From VBDM01 sp964430565 (GTDB taxonomy: Bacteria; Pseudomonadota; Gammaproteobacteria; Burkholderiales; SG8-39), in NCBI GenBank assembly GCA_964430565.1, contig CAYSFD010000018.1:124001-188000 (forward strand): a DNA stretch of 64,000 nucleotides, in the 5' to 3' direction. A program made the translations under genes and the position numbers. The notes beneath the pieces were generated by a model, which made no database searches, was not told the DNA's origin, and saw only the letters and a program-made list of their open reading frames with translations. This document shows positions 8,369 through 19,294 of this stretch, one piece after another; within the stretch, counting starts at the first letter, position 1, and each line of letters begins with the position of its first letter.

Positions 8369-9210
8369 GCGAGCGTCTCCGGGTCGATCGCCAGCGAGAG
8401 CGCCTCATCTGCTTGGGTCGGTTCCGCAGACTGCGCAGGCGCGAACCAGTCGAGCCTGCGGTGAAGCTTGACGACCTCGCCGACGATCAGCAGCACCGGG
8501 GAAGCGAGCCCGATCGCGGCCACCAGATCGGGCAGCGTATCGAGCGTCCCGGTCACCACGCGCTGATCCCGCGTGGTTCCGGATTGAACAGCCGCCGCGG
8601 GCGTCTCAGCCGGCAAGCCGTGGCGGACGAGTTGGGCGCAGATCTCGGCCAGTGCGGCGAAGCCCATGTAGATAACGACGGTCTGGCGCGGCCGCGCAAG
8701 CGCCACCCAGTCGAGACTTACCGTGCCGTCCTTGAGATGGCCGGTCGCAAAAACGCACGACTGAGCGTAATCGCGGTGGGTGAGCGGGATGCCGGCGTAG
8801 CTCGCGACACCGTTCGCGGCGGTGACGCCCGGCACGACCTCGAAGGGAATCGCGCGGGCCGCCAGAACCTCGAGCTCTTCCCCGCCGCGGCCGAAAAACA
8901 ATGGGTCGCCGCCCTTGAGCCGCACCACGCGCTTCCCGGCGCTCGCTAGGTCGACGAGCAGCTTGTTGATCTCTTCCTGCGGTGCCGAGCGGCGGTTGCA
9001 ACGCTTGCCGACGTAGATGCGCTCCGCGTCGCGCCGGGCCAGTTCGAGGATGCCTTCGCCGACGAGGTGGTCGTGGACGATGACATCGGCCTGCTGCAGC
9101 AGTCGCAGCGCGCGCAGCGTCAGCAACTCCGGATCGCCCGGGCCGGCGCCCACGAGGTAAACAACGCCGGTGCCGGGGACGCCGGCGGCAAGAGTCCGAA
9201 ACGATTCCAC
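8344..9210 (-). CDS. nirE: Uroporphyrinogen-III C-methyltransferase of the haem d1 pathway
   Basis: 288 residues. SUMT-family motifs are clear: [18 protein letters not shown] near 17-34, [24 protein letters not shown] near 98-113 and EVVPGVTAA. The enzyme makes precorrin-2 from uroporphyrinogen III with two SAM. It is divergent from nirS and shares the FNR-type box region with it, so it is most likely the nirE of haem d1 synthesis rather than a sirohaem or cobalamin gene. No CysG dehydrogenase/ferrochelatase domain is fused to it. Confidence 0.88.
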   Translation of the reverse strand: MESFRTLAAGVPGTGVVYLVGAGPGDPELLTLRALRLLQQADVIVHDHLVGEGILELARRDAERIYVGKRCNRRSAPQEEINKLLVDLASAGKRVVRLKGGDPLFFGRGGEELEVLAARAIPFEVVPGVTAANGVASYAGIPLTHRDYAQSCVFATGHLKDGTVSLDWVALARPRQTVVIYMGFAALAEICAQLVRHGLPAETPAAAVQSGTTRDQRVVTGTLDTLPDLVAAIGLASPVLLIVGEVVKLHRRLDWFAPAQSAEPTQADEALSLAIDPETLAQIQRHDM

Positions 9211-9234
9211 GCTGCTTGCTGCTCCTTCGGTTGA

Positions 9235-11142
<1,908 letters not shown>

Positions 11143-11156
11143 ACAAAGGAGCAGCT

Positions 11157-11465
11157 ATGCGCATGAGCATTCTTTTCATGGCGGCCGCGGCGGGCGTTCT
11201 CGCCGCGCCGGTGGCGCAAGCGGACGAAGCGCTGCTCAAGAAGCACAACTGTATTGCCTGCCACCAGATCGACAAGAAATTGCTCGGTCCCGCTTACAAG
11301 GATGTCGCGAAGAAATACAAGGGCCAGAAGGATATCGCCGCCAAGCTCGCCGACAAGGTGAAGAAGGGCGGCCAGGGCGCGTGGGGCCCGGTGCCGATGC
11401 CGCCCAATCCGCAGGTTCCCGACGCCGACAACAAGAAGATGGTCGAGTACATCCTGTCGCGCTAG
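11157..11465 (+). CDS. nirM: Cytochrome c551-type electron donor to NirS
   Basis: 102 residues. A signal peptide ending AQADE is followed directly by CIACH near residues 34-38 and a distal methionine in the segment PVPMPPNPQV, the layout of cytochrome c551/c8 (NirM). AAAGGAG precedes the ATG at 11157, 14 bp after nirS, so it is co-transcribed. It is a periplasmic electron carrier to nitrite reductase. Confidence 0.88.
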   Translation: MRMSILFMAAAAGVLAAPVAQADEALLKKHNCIACHQIDKKLLGPAYKDVAKKYKGQKDIAAKLADKVKKGGQGAWGPVPMPPNPQVPDADNKKMVEYILSR

Positions 11466-11522
11466 GGTTTGTCGCAGATGCCTGCAACCCAATCCTGGCA
11501 GGCCCCGTTCCGCGGTCTTTGG

Positions 11523-11536
11523 TTGATCCACATCAA
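11523..11536. promoter_or_regulatory. FNR/DNR-type box upstream of nirC
   Basis: TTGATCCACATCAA. Its centre is exactly 41.5 bp before the A of the nirC start codon at 11571, so a class II promoter would start transcription on the AUG. Confidence 0.75.
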
Positions 11537-11570
11537 AACCCGGGGAAGCTTCCTCCCGCATCTTTAGCGC

Positions 11571-11903
11571 ATGCGAACAGCGTGCGTACTGTGTGCGGGA
11601 GTGGCGATGGCGTGCGCTCTGGGGACGGCGCGTGCGGATGAGATCGCGCCAGCGCGTCAAGCCGAGCTGTCGCGCCTCGTACGGCAGGATTGCGGCTCGT
11701 GCCACGGCATGAGGCTCAATGGCGGTTTGGGCCCGCCGCTCGTCGCAGCGGCACTCGGAAACAAGCCGCAGGAGTTTCTCAAGTACACGATCCTCTACGG
11801 GCGGCCCGGCACGCCGATGCCGCCCTGGCGCGCTTTTCTCACCGAAGCGGACGCGGAATGGATTGCGGCGCGCCTGCTCGAGGGGTTCCCGGATGCGCGC
11901 TAG
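11571..11903 (+). CDS. nirC: Periplasmic monohaem cytochrome c NirC
   Basis: 110 residues, signal peptide ending ARADE, then CGSCH at about 43-47 and a distal Met in PGTPMPPW. NirC is a small cytochrome used in haem d1 maturation and as an electron donor to NirS. No ribosome binding site is visible before the ATG, which fits the predicted leaderless start. Its 3' end overlaps the start of nirF by 11 bp, and it heads a second transcription unit nirCF-DL-G-H-J-N. Confidence 0.9.
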   Translation: MRTACVLCAGVAMACALGTARADEIAPARQAELSRLVRQDCGSCHGMRLNGGLGPPLVAAALGNKPQEFLKYTILYGRPGTPMPPWRAFLTEADAEWIAARLLEGFPDAR

Positions 11904-13068
11904 CGCGGCATTGATCGCGGTAGCGCTGCCGCTCTTCGCGAGCTGCGCGCAGGTTGAGCTGCGTGGTACGGGCGACCTGGGTGTGATCGTCGAGCGGGCC
12001 GCCGGTCGCCTGCAGATTGTCGATACCACCCGGCAGGCGAGCATCGGCGTGGTCGCGGGGCTCGGCGACCTCTCGCATGCCTCGGTCGTCTTTTCGCGCG
12101 ACGGGCGCTACGCATACGTGTTCGGCCGCGACGGCGGCCTGACCAAGGTGGACCTGCTTGGCCGGCGAATCGAGCGGCGCATCATTCAATCCGGCAACAG
12201 CATCGGCGGGGCGATCTCGCAGGACGGGAAGCTCGTCGCAGCCGCCAATTACACACCGGGCGGCGTACGCGTATTCGACGCGGACACCCTGGAAATGATG
12301 GCCGATATTCCCGCGACCTACGGCGACGGCAGCCGGCGCGCGAAAGTCGTCGGTCTGGAGGACGCGGCAGGCAGCCGCTTCGCGTTCAGCCTGTTCGAGG
12401 CGGGCGAGATCTGGATCGCGGACTTGTCCGCCCCGCGTGCACCGAAGATCCGGAAGTTTCGCGACATCGGCCGACAACCCTATGATGCCCTCATCACTCC
12501 GGACGGGCGGTTCTACCTTGCGGGACTGTTCGGCGAGGACGGAGTGGCGATGCTCGACCTGTGGAACCCCGAGCGCGGCGTGCAACGCGTGCTGGACCGA
12601 TATGGTAAGGGAGAGCAACCGCTGCCGGTCTTCAAGATGCCTCACCTGGAGGGCTGGGCAGTCGCCGGTCATTTCGCATTTTTGCCCGCCGTCGGCCGCC
12701 ACGAGGTGCTGGTAGTGGACACCACCACGTGGCGCGAGGCGGGGCGCATCGCGGTCGCAGGGCAGCCCGTGTTCGTGATGGCGCAGCCCGACGGGCGTCA
12801 GGTGTGGGTCAATTTCGCCCTTCCCGATTCGGGCAAGGTGCAGGTGATCGACACTCAGACGCACCGCATCGTCACGACGCTCGCTCCGGGCCGCGCGGTG
12901 CTGCACATGGAGTTCACTGCGCGCGGAGAGATGGTGTGGATCTCAGCGCGCGACGACAACCGTGTCACGGTCTACGATACCGCGACATTCGAACAGAAGT
13001 CGGTGCTGCCCGTGGACCAGCCGAGCGGCATCTTCTTCACGGCGCGGGCCTTGCGCTTCGGGTTCTAG
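11893..13068 (+). CDS. nirF: Haem d1 biosynthesis protein NirF
   Basis: 391 residues, start ATG at 11893 inside the end of nirC. It is a beta-propeller protein related to the d1 domain of NirS (repeated FSRDGRY-, TPDGRFYLAG-type blades) and carries no CXXCH. A hydrophobic N-terminus ending LFASC resembles a lipobox although Phe at -3 is unusual, so membrane anchoring on the periplasmic side is possible. NirF acts late in haem d1 synthesis. Confidence 0.93.
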   Translation: MRASAALIAVALPLFASCAQVELRGTGDLGVIVERAAGRLQIVDTTRQASIGVVAGLGDLSHASVVFSRDGRYAYVFGRDGGLTKVDLLGRRIERRIIQSGNSIGGAISQDGKLVAAANYTPGGVRVFDADTLEMMADIPATYGDGSRRAKVVGLEDAAGSRFAFSLFEAGEIWIADLSAPRAPKIRKFRDIGRQPYDALITPDGRFYLAGLFGEDGVAMLDLWNPERGVQRVLDRYGKGEQPLPVFKMPHLEGWAVAGHFAFLPAVGRHEVLVVDTTTWREAGRIAVAGQPVFVMAQPDGRQVWVNFALPDSGKVQVIDTQTHRIVTTLAPGRAVLHMEFTARGEMVWISARDDNRVTVYDTATFEQKSVLPVDQPSGIFFTARALRFGF

Positions 13069-13071
13069 ACA

Positions 13072-14064
13072 ATGGACCCGCTCGCATTTGGCATCATCAA
13101 CGGCTACCAGCGCGGCCTGCCGCTCACGCCCCGCCCGTACCGCGCCATCGCCGAGCATCTCGGCAGCACGGAGGAAGAAATCATCGAACGGCTGACGGCG
13201 CTCTCTCGCAACGGCGTGATCAGCCGGGTCGGCGCGGTTTTTTCGCCGGGCCGCATCGGCGCGGGAACGCTGGCCGCGTTATCGGTGCCCACCGCACGGC
13301 TCGCCGAAGTGGCGGCGCAGGTCAGCGCCCGTCCCGAGGTCAATCACAACTACGAACGCGAGCACGACTGGAACCTCTGGTTTGTCGTCACCGCACCGGA
13401 CCCGGCGCGCGTGCGGCGCACGGTCGCGCAAATCGAATCGCAAGCCGGATGCGGAAAAGTGCTCTATCTGCCGATGATGGAGGGCTATCACATCGACCTG
13501 GGGTTTCCGCTCGGGGCGGTTGCGCCGCGCCCGGCGCGGCCCGTCGGCCAGAGCCGGGTGCGGCTCAGCGTCAGGGAGCGCGCGCTTGCGGCGGCGCTGC
13601 AGGAAGGCCTCGATCTCGTAGCCGAACCGTACACCGCCCTCGCCGTGCGAGCCGGCATCCCCGAGCGCGAAGTCGTCGCCACGTTGGGCCGGTGGCTGGA
13701 AGCGGGGATCGTCAAGCGCCTCGGGCTGGTGGTGCGGCACCACGAACTCGGCTACGGGGCCAACGCCATGGTCGTGTGGGACGCACCCGACGGACAGGTA
13801 GCAGAGTACGGGCGCCGTGTCGCGGCGCTGCCTTACGTCACGCTGTGCTACCGGCGCGCGCGCTGCCTGCCGGAATGGCGCTACAACCTGTACTGCATGA
13901 TCCATGGAAAGAATCGCGACGAGGTGTCGCGGCAGATCGATGCCGTCAATGCGGGTTGCGGGCTCTCCAGTCTGGCGACCACCGCGCTGTTCAGCCGCCG
14001 GCGGTTCAAACAGGTCGCGGCCCGTTACATCGAGGCCGAAGCGGCGGAGGCGGTCCATGGATGA
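13072..14064 (+). CDS. nirDL: Sirohaem decarboxylase subunit, fused NirD-NirL type
   Basis: 330 residues made of two AsnC/Lrp-like units: residues 1-145 (HTH-like start, NHNYEREHDWNLWFVV) and 160-325 (CYRRARCLPEWRYNLYCMIHGK). NirD, L, G and H proteins together decarboxylate sirohaem to didecarboxysirohaem, and fused DL forms are known. Starts 3 bp after nirF and overlaps nirG by 8 bp, so the group is tightly co-translated. Confidence 0.9.
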   Translation: MDPLAFGIINGYQRGLPLTPRPYRAIAEHLGSTEEEIIERLTALSRNGVISRVGAVFSPGRIGAGTLAALSVPTARLAEVAAQVSARPEVNHNYEREHDWNLWFVVTAPDPARVRRTVAQIESQAGCGKVLYLPMMEGYHIDLGFPLGAVAPRPARPVGQSRVRLSVRERALAAALQEGLDLVAEPYTALAVRAGIPEREVVATLGRWLEAGIVKRLGLVVRHHELGYGANAMVVWDAPDGQVAEYGRRVAALPYVTLCYRRARCLPEWRYNLYCMIHGKNRDEVSRQIDAVNAGCGLSSLATTALFSRRRFKQVAARYIEAEAAEAVHG

Positions 14065-14500
14065 CCTCGATCGCGCCATCGTCAATGGGCTCCAGGGCGG
14101 CTTCCCGGTCACCGAACGGCCGTACCGTGATGCGGCGGCGCAGCTCGGCATCGAAGAGACCGAACTGATCGAGCACCTGCGCCGAATGCTCGCGTCGCAG
14201 GTGCTCACGCGCTTCGGGCCGCTGTGGCAGATCGAGCGTATCGGCGGGGCCTATGCCCTCGCCGCCATGAAAGTGCCTCCGGCTCAGTTGGACGATGTGG
14301 CCGGAAAAATCAATGCGCTCGCCGAGGTGGCCCACAACTACGAGCGCGACCATCCGTTCAACCTGTGGTTCGTGCTGGCCACCGCATCGCCGGATGCGAT
14401 CAATACGATCGCCGCCCGCATCGAGCGCGAAACCGGGCACCGCGTCTACCTCATGCCCAAAGTAGAAGAGTACTTCGTCGGACTCGAGCTCTCCGCATGA
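14057..14500 (+). CDS. nirG: Sirohaem decarboxylase subunit NirG-like
   Basis: 147 residues, one AsnC/Lrp-like unit with the conserved NYERDHPFNLWFVL segment holding the histidine implicated in sirohaem decarboxylation. Start ATG at 14057 overlaps the end of nirDL; the stop overlaps the nirH start (ATGA). By sequence alone G and L forms are difficult to separate; position after DL supports nirG. Confidence 0.85.
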   Translation: MDDLDRAIVNGLQGGFPVTERPYRDAAAQLGIEETELIEHLRRMLASQVLTRFGPLWQIERIGGAYALAAMKVPPAQLDDVAGKINALAEVAHNYERDHPFNLWFVLATASPDAINTIAARIERETGHRVYLMPKVEEYFVGLELSA

Positions 14501-15006
14501 ACGCGCCGCGCGAGCCGTTTTTGCCGGATGATCTCGACCTTCGCATCGTTGCCGCGACTCAGGCAGGATTGCCGCTTACGCCGCGACCCTACCACGCCGT
14601 CGCCGCGCGCCTGGGCGTGGCCGCCGAGGAAGTGATGGCGCGTCTTCGGCGCATGATTGCGGCCGGGGCGATTCGTCGCATCGGCGCCGTGCCCAACCAC
14701 TACGCGCTGGGCTACCGGGCGAACGGTATGAGCGTGTGGGACGTGCCGGACGAGCGCGCCGGAGAACTGGGTAGCAGAATCGGCGCGCTGCCTTTCGTCA
14801 GCCACTGTTACCAACGAGTCCGGCATCCGGGCGTATGGCCCTACAACCTCTTCGCGATGCTGCACGGAAAGACCCGCGACGAAGTCGAGGCGAAGGTGCG
14901 CGAGATTGCGGCAATCGTCGGCGACGCCGACCGGGGCCACGCGGTGCTCTACAGCACGCGCATCCTCAAGAAGACCGGCTTCCGTCTGAAGGACCGCGAT
15001 GAATGA
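14497..15006 (+). CDS. nirH: Sirohaem decarboxylase subunit NirH-like
   Basis: 169 residues, one AsnC/Lrp-like unit. The segment CYQRVRHPGVWPYNLFAMLHGK matches the NirD/NirH half of the complex, as in the second half of NirDL. Four-base overlap with nirG. With NirDL and NirG it completes a four-unit sirohaem decarboxylase. Confidence 0.85.
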   Translation: MNAPREPFLPDDLDLRIVAATQAGLPLTPRPYHAVAARLGVAAEEVMARLRRMIAAGAIRRIGAVPNHYALGYRANGMSVWDVPDERAGELGSRIGALPFVSHCYQRVRHPGVWPYNLFAMLHGKTRDEVEAKVREIAAIVGDADRGHAVLYSTRILKKTGFRLKDRDE

Positions 15007-15085
15007 CGAGCGCGGAATGCGGAGCAAGAAGCGCGGCAGTGCCGGCGCTCTGCACCCTGCGCTCCGCAGCTTGCGCTGATTCGCC

Positions 15086-16303
15086 ATGTTCCGGCTCTCG
15101 CAATTCATGAAAGAGGTGGCTCACCCGACGCCGCTGGCGCCACCGCGGCAGCCTTCCGGCCCCGTGGTCATCTGGAACCTGATCCGGCGCTGCAATCTCG
15201 CGTGCAAGCACTGCTACTCGATCTCGGCGGATCGGGATTTCGCGGGCGAGCTCACCACCCGGGAGGTCTGCGCGGTGATGGACGACCTCAAGCGCTTCGG
15301 GGTGCCGGCGCTGATCCTCTCCGGCGGCGAGCCGCTGCTGCGGACGGACTTCTTCGATATCGCCCGCCGCGCGAAGGCGATGAGTTTCTACACGGCGCTC
15401 TCGTCGAACGGCACGCTGATCGATGAGACGATGACCGGCCGCATCGCCGAAACCGGCTTCGATTACGTCGGTATCTCGCTCGACGGGTTGCGCGCGACCC
15501 ACGACCGCTTCCGCCGCTCCTCCGGCGCCTTCGACAAGTCCCTCGCCGCCATCCGGCTCTGCCGTGACGCCGGACTGAAGGTCGGCGTGCGTTTCACCAT
15601 GACGCAGGACAACGCTCATGAACTGCCGGCGCTGCTCACGCTAATGGAGGAGGAAAGCATAACCCGCTTCTATTTCTCGCATCTCAATTACGCCGGTCGC
15701 GGCAATGTAAACCGCAAGGACGACGCCCGCCACCAGTTGACGCGCTGGGCGATGGATCTCCTCTTCGATACTTGCTGGAAGCAGCAGAGCCGCGGCCTGG
15801 AGAAGGAGTTCACCACCGGCAACAACGATGCCGACGGCGCGTACTTCCTGTTGTGGGTCGGGCACCGATTCCCCGAGCGCCTCGATCACATCCGGGCCCG
15901 GCTCGCGCAGTGGGGCGGGAACGCATCGGGCGTCAACGTCGCCAATATCGACAACCTAGGCAACGTGCACCCGGACACGATGTGGTGGCACTATTCGCTG
16001 GGTAACGTGCGCGACCGGCCATTCTCCGAGATCTGGAATGACACGACCGATCCCCTGATGGCAGGATTGAAGGCCCACCCGCGGGGCCTGAAGGGGCGCT
16101 GCGGCGCATGCATGCACTTCGACCTCTGCGGAGGCAACACGCGCGTGCGCGCGCAGCAGTTGACCGGCGATCCATGGCAGGAGGATCCCGGCTGCTACCT
16201 CACCAACGACGAAATCGGGGTCGCGGCAGGTCGTGAGCGGCTGCAGGTCACGCCGTACTCGCGCTGGCGCGACAGCGGTGACACCGCGGGGAAACGGGCG
16301 TGA
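15086..16303 (+). CDS. nirJ: Radical SAM haem d1 synthase component NirJ
   Basis: 405 residues. CNLACKHC near residues 36-43 binds the radical SAM 4Fe-4S cluster; SGGEPLLR near 82 is the SAM-binding motif; the C-terminal SPASM-like region has cysteines in RCGACMHFDLCGG for a second cluster. NirJ replaces propionates on didecarboxysirohaem by oxo groups. It follows nirH after 79 bp and its stop overlaps the nirN start. Confidence 0.95.
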   Translation: MFRLSQFMKEVAHPTPLAPPRQPSGPVVIWNLIRRCNLACKHCYSISADRDFAGELTTREVCAVMDDLKRFGVPALILSGGEPLLRTDFFDIARRAKAMSFYTALSSNGTLIDETMTGRIAETGFDYVGISLDGLRATHDRFRRSSGAFDKSLAAIRLCRDAGLKVGVRFTMTQDNAHELPALLTLMEEESITRFYFSHLNYAGRGNVNRKDDARHQLTRWAMDLLFDTCWKQQSRGLEKEFTTGNNDADGAYFLLWVGHRFPERLDHIRARLAQWGGNASGVNVANIDNLGNVHPDTMWWHYSLGNVRDRPFSEIWNDTTDPLMAGLKAHPRGLKGRCGACMHFDLCGGNTRVRAQQLTGDPWQEDPGCYLTNDEIGVAAGRERLQVTPYSRWRDSGDTAGKRA

Positions 16304-17874
16304 AGCGCAGGCGGGGCGCGCTGCGTACCGGCGCCGCGAGCGCATGGGTCCTCGCCTCGATTCTGTTTGCGCCGGCAGTCGGCGCACAGCCACGCCCGGA
16401 CAAGCTCTACGCCGAGCACTGCGCAGCGTGCCACGGCGCCGATCGCCTGGGTGCGATCGGGCCCGCGCTTCTGCCCGAGAACCTCGCGCGGCTGCGGCAA
16501 CCGGAGGCGGCGCAGGTCATTCTCCGGGGGCGGCCAGCGACACAGATGCCGGCGTTCTCGGACAAACTCGGCGCAGAGGAGGCTCGAGCGCTCACGGAGC
16601 TTATCTACACGCCGCTCGCCGCCGTCCCCCAATGGGGCGAGGCGCAGATCCGCGCTTCGCGCATCGAGCACGCGAAAACGGCAAGCCTTCCCCGCAGGCC
16701 CGTCCACAAGGCCGATCCGCTCAACCTCTTCGTGGTGGTGGAAACCGGAGACCACCACGTCACCATCCTCGACGGGGACCGCCTCGCGCCCATACACCGG
16801 TTCCCGTCGCGCTTCGCGCTTCACGGCGGACCGAAGTTCACGCCCGACGGGCGCTACGTGTTTTTCGCCTCGCGCGACGGCTGGATCTCCAAATTCGATC
16901 TCTACAGCCTGCGGACGGTGGCCGAAATTCGGGCCGGTATCAATACCCGCAATGTCGCGGTTTCCGGAGACGGCCGTTGGGTGATGGCGGCTAATTACCT
17001 CCCGCATTCGCTCACGCTGCTCGACGCCGACCTCAACCTGGTGAAGGTGCTGGAGACGCGCGATCGCGACGGCAATAAGACCTCGCGCGTTTCCGCCGTC
17101 TACGACGCAGCGCCGCGCAAGAGCTTCGTGGCTGCATTGAAGGACATCCCCGAGGTGTGGGAGGTGAGCTACGACGAGAAAGCGGAGCCCATACCGACGG
17201 GCCTCATCCACGATTTCCGCTACAAGGAGGGGGCATTCATCCCCGGGCGCTTCAATCCCCGTCGCAGCGTGCTCGACGATTATCTCGACGACTTCTTCTT
17301 CACGCCCGATTACAGCGCGCTGATGGCGACCTCGCGGGACGGCGGCAAGGGACAGGTGGTGCACCTCGATGTGCGGCGCAAGATTGCCTCCATCGACATT
17401 CCGGGCATGCCGCACCTCGCCTCGGGCATCACCTGGCAGCGCGAGGGCCGCACGGTGATGGCGACGCCGAACTTGAGGGAAGGCGTGGTCACGGTGATCG
17501 ACATCAAGGACTGGCGCACGGTGAGGGAAATCCGCACGCTCGGGCCCGGTTTTTTCATGCGCAGCCACGAGAACACGCGCTACGCGTGGGTGGACGCGAT
17601 GATGAGTCCGCACCGGGACACGCTGCAGGTCATCGACAAACAGACCCTCGAAGTGGCCGGCGAATTGCGCCCCGTGCCGGGCAAGACGCTCGCCCACGTC
17701 GAGTTCACCCGCGACGGGCGCTATGCTCTGGCGAGCTTGTGGGAAATGGACGGGGCGCTGATCGTCTTCGATGCCGAGAGCTTGAAGGAGGTCAAGCGCA
17801 TCCCGATGAAGAAGCCTTCGGGAAAGTACAACGTCTATAACAAAATCACCCGCTCTGAGGGCACAAGCCACTGA
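16300..17874 (+). CDS. nirN: Haem d1 dehydrogenase NirN, cytochrome cd1-like
   Basis: 524 residues from a GTG at 16300 overlapping the nirJ stop (GTGA). Signal peptide, then CAACH at 41-45 and a NirS-like d1 propeller. NirN introduces the final double bond in an acrylate side chain and hands haem d1 to NirS. Ends the nirC-to-nirN unit; the C-terminal KYNVYNK resembles the NirS end. Confidence 0.93.
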   Translation: MKRRRGALRTGAASAWVLASILFAPAVGAQPRPDKLYAEHCAACHGADRLGAIGPALLPENLARLRQPEAAQVILRGRPATQMPAFSDKLGAEEARALTELIYTPLAAVPQWGEAQIRASRIEHAKTASLPRRPVHKADPLNLFVVVETGDHHVTILDGDRLAPIHRFPSRFALHGGPKFTPDGRYVFFASRDGWISKFDLYSLRTVAEIRAGINTRNVAVSGDGRWVMAANYLPHSLTLLDADLNLVKVLETRDRDGNKTSRVSAVYDAAPRKSFVAALKDIPEVWEVSYDEKAEPIPTGLIHDFRYKEGAFIPGRFNPRRSVLDDYLDDFFFTPDYSALMATSRDGGKGQVVHLDVRRKIASIDIPGMPHLASGITWQREGRTVMATPNLREGVVTVIDIKDWRTVREIRTLGPGFFMRSHENTRYAWVDAMMSPHRDTLQVIDKQTLEVAGELRPVPGKTLAHVEFTRDGRYALASLWEMDGALIVFDAESLKEVKRIPMKKPSGKYNVYNKITRSEGTSH

Positions 17875-17934
17875 ACCGCCCGGCGCCAAGCCAGGCTGAT
17901 AAACAACGTCAAGTCGATTCCGGAAAAAATCACT

Positions 17935-18918
17935 ATGCGCGCTATGCGCCTGCATGCGTCGGGCGAGAGTCTGCGGGAGGATGACGTCGCGATGCCCGCT
18001 CCGGCCCGCGGCGAAATCCTGCTCAAGGTGAATGCCTGCGGCGTCTGCCGGACCGATTTGCACATTCTGGACGGAGAGCTGCCGGGCGGCCGGCTGCCCA
18101 TCGTCCCCGGTCACGAGATCGTCGGCAGCGTCGTGAAAAAAGGCGAAGGCGCGGAGCGCTTTTCCGAAGGTGAGCGCGTCGGCGTGCCTTGGCTTGGCTG
18201 GAGCTGCGGAGGATGCGACTACTGCCGCGCCGGACGGGAAAACCTGTGCGACCGGGCGCGCTTCACCGGCTTTCATCGCGACGGCGGTTACGCGGATTAC
18301 GCGCTCGCCGACGAGCGCTTCTGTTTCGCGATACCCGATTCCTACAGCGATCCCGAAGCGGCGCCGCTCCTGTGCGCCGGGCTGATCGGTTATCGCGCGC
18401 TGACCATGGCCGGCGATGCGCGCAGGATCGGCCTTTACGGCTTCGGGGCAGCGGCGCACATCGTGGTCCAGGTCGCCGCCCACCAGAGTCGGGAGGTATT
18501 TGCTTTCACGCGACCGGGGGACGCAGCGGCTCAAGAATTCGCACGACGGATGGGCTGCCGCTGGGCGGGCGACTCGACCCAGTCCGCCCCGGAGCCGCTT
18601 GACGCGGCGCTGCTGTTCGCGCCGGTCGGCGCACTCGTTCCGGCTGCGCTCGCCGCAACCCGCAAGGGCGGCACCGTGGTGTGCGCCGGCATTCACATGA
18701 GCGACATCCCTTCGTTTCCCTACGCTCTGCTTTGGGGAGAGCGCAGCATAAGGTCGGTCGCCAACCTGACCCGCCGCGACGGCGAGGAGTTCCTCCGGCT
18801 CGCCCCCCTCGCGGGCATACGAACGGAGATATGCGGCTATCGGCTGCACGAGGCCAATTCCGCATTGAGCGATCTGCGCCGCGGTAAAGTGAACGGCGCG
18901 GCGGTCTTGCTGCCCTAA
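17935..18918 (+). CDS. Zinc-dependent alcohol dehydrogenase family protein
   Basis: 327 residues of the medium-chain dehydrogenase/reductase family. Catalytic zinc ligands are in CGVCRTD near residue 35 and GHEIVG near 60; the four structural-zinc cysteines are in CGGCDYCRAGRENLC near 92-106; a short GFGAAAH nucleotide-binding loop follows near 165. It probably oxidises or reduces small alcohols and aldehydes with NAD(P). It lies 60 bp after nirN and 14 bp before a small hypothetical gene. Confidence 0.85.
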   Translation: MRAMRLHASGESLREDDVAMPAPARGEILLKVNACGVCRTDLHILDGELPGGRLPIVPGHEIVGSVVKKGEGAERFSEGERVGVPWLGWSCGGCDYCRAGRENLCDRARFTGFHRDGGYADYALADERFCFAIPDSYSDPEAAPLLCAGLIGYRALTMAGDARRIGLYGFGAAAHIVVQVAAHQSREVFAFTRPGDAAAQEFARRMGCRWAGDSTQSAPEPLDAALLFAPVGALVPAALAATRKGGTVVCAGIHMSDIPSFPYALLWGERSIRSVANLTRRDGEEFLRLAPLAGIRTEICGYRLHEANSALSDLRRGKVNGAAVLLP

Positions 18919-18932
18919 CTAAGGAGGTCTTT

Positions 18933-19241
18933 ATGGCCAATGACAGGACAAAACCCGATGCCGGCGCGAAAGTCGATCTGGACGAAGTGAAAAAGCTGGT
19001 CGATGCCTTGGAACGCGACCTGGCGGAAGTCCGCAGCGGATCGCGCGACCTGCAAACGCTGCGCGACGAGGTCGAGACGTTGAAGAACGTGCTGCAATCG
19101 CCGATCCAACGCCACCATTGGGTGCGCGAAGGCTTGCACGCCCTGCGCGAAGCTTTCGAGGAGGCGCTGGAATCGGCCGTGGCGAAAGGAGTGAAGGCGA
19201 GCGACTATATCGCCCGGATCGGCCGCATCCTCGGGATGTAG
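18933..19241 (+). CDS. Small coiled-coil protein of unknown function
   Basis: 102 residues, charged and helical, with heptad-like leucines between residues 17 and 55 (VKKLVDALERDLAEVRSG) and an amphipathic C-terminal helix ending RIGRILGM. No signal peptide. AAGGAGG precedes the ATG, so it is well translated, and it is coupled to the alcohol dehydrogenase gene. I do not recognise the family. Confidence 0.7.
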   Translation: MANDRTKPDAGAKVDLDEVKKLVDALERDLAEVRSGSRDLQTLRDEVETLKNVLQSPIQRHHWVREGLHALREAFEEALESAVAKGVKASDYIARIGRILGM

Positions 19242-19294
19242 GCGTGCGCTAGGCCTCCTCCCCTCCCCGGGAACTTGAGGTCAAGCCAGGCCGG

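Noticed and set aside
17875..17934. Possible FNR-type box before the alcohol dehydrogenase (TGATAAACAACGTCAA)
   Set aside because: Half-sites are two bases too far apart for TTGAT-N4-ATCAA.
16195..18849. 884-codon minus-strand frame opposite nirN and the alcohol dehydrogenase
   Set aside because: Shadow frame with no recognisable motif; plus-strand genes have haem and zinc motifs.
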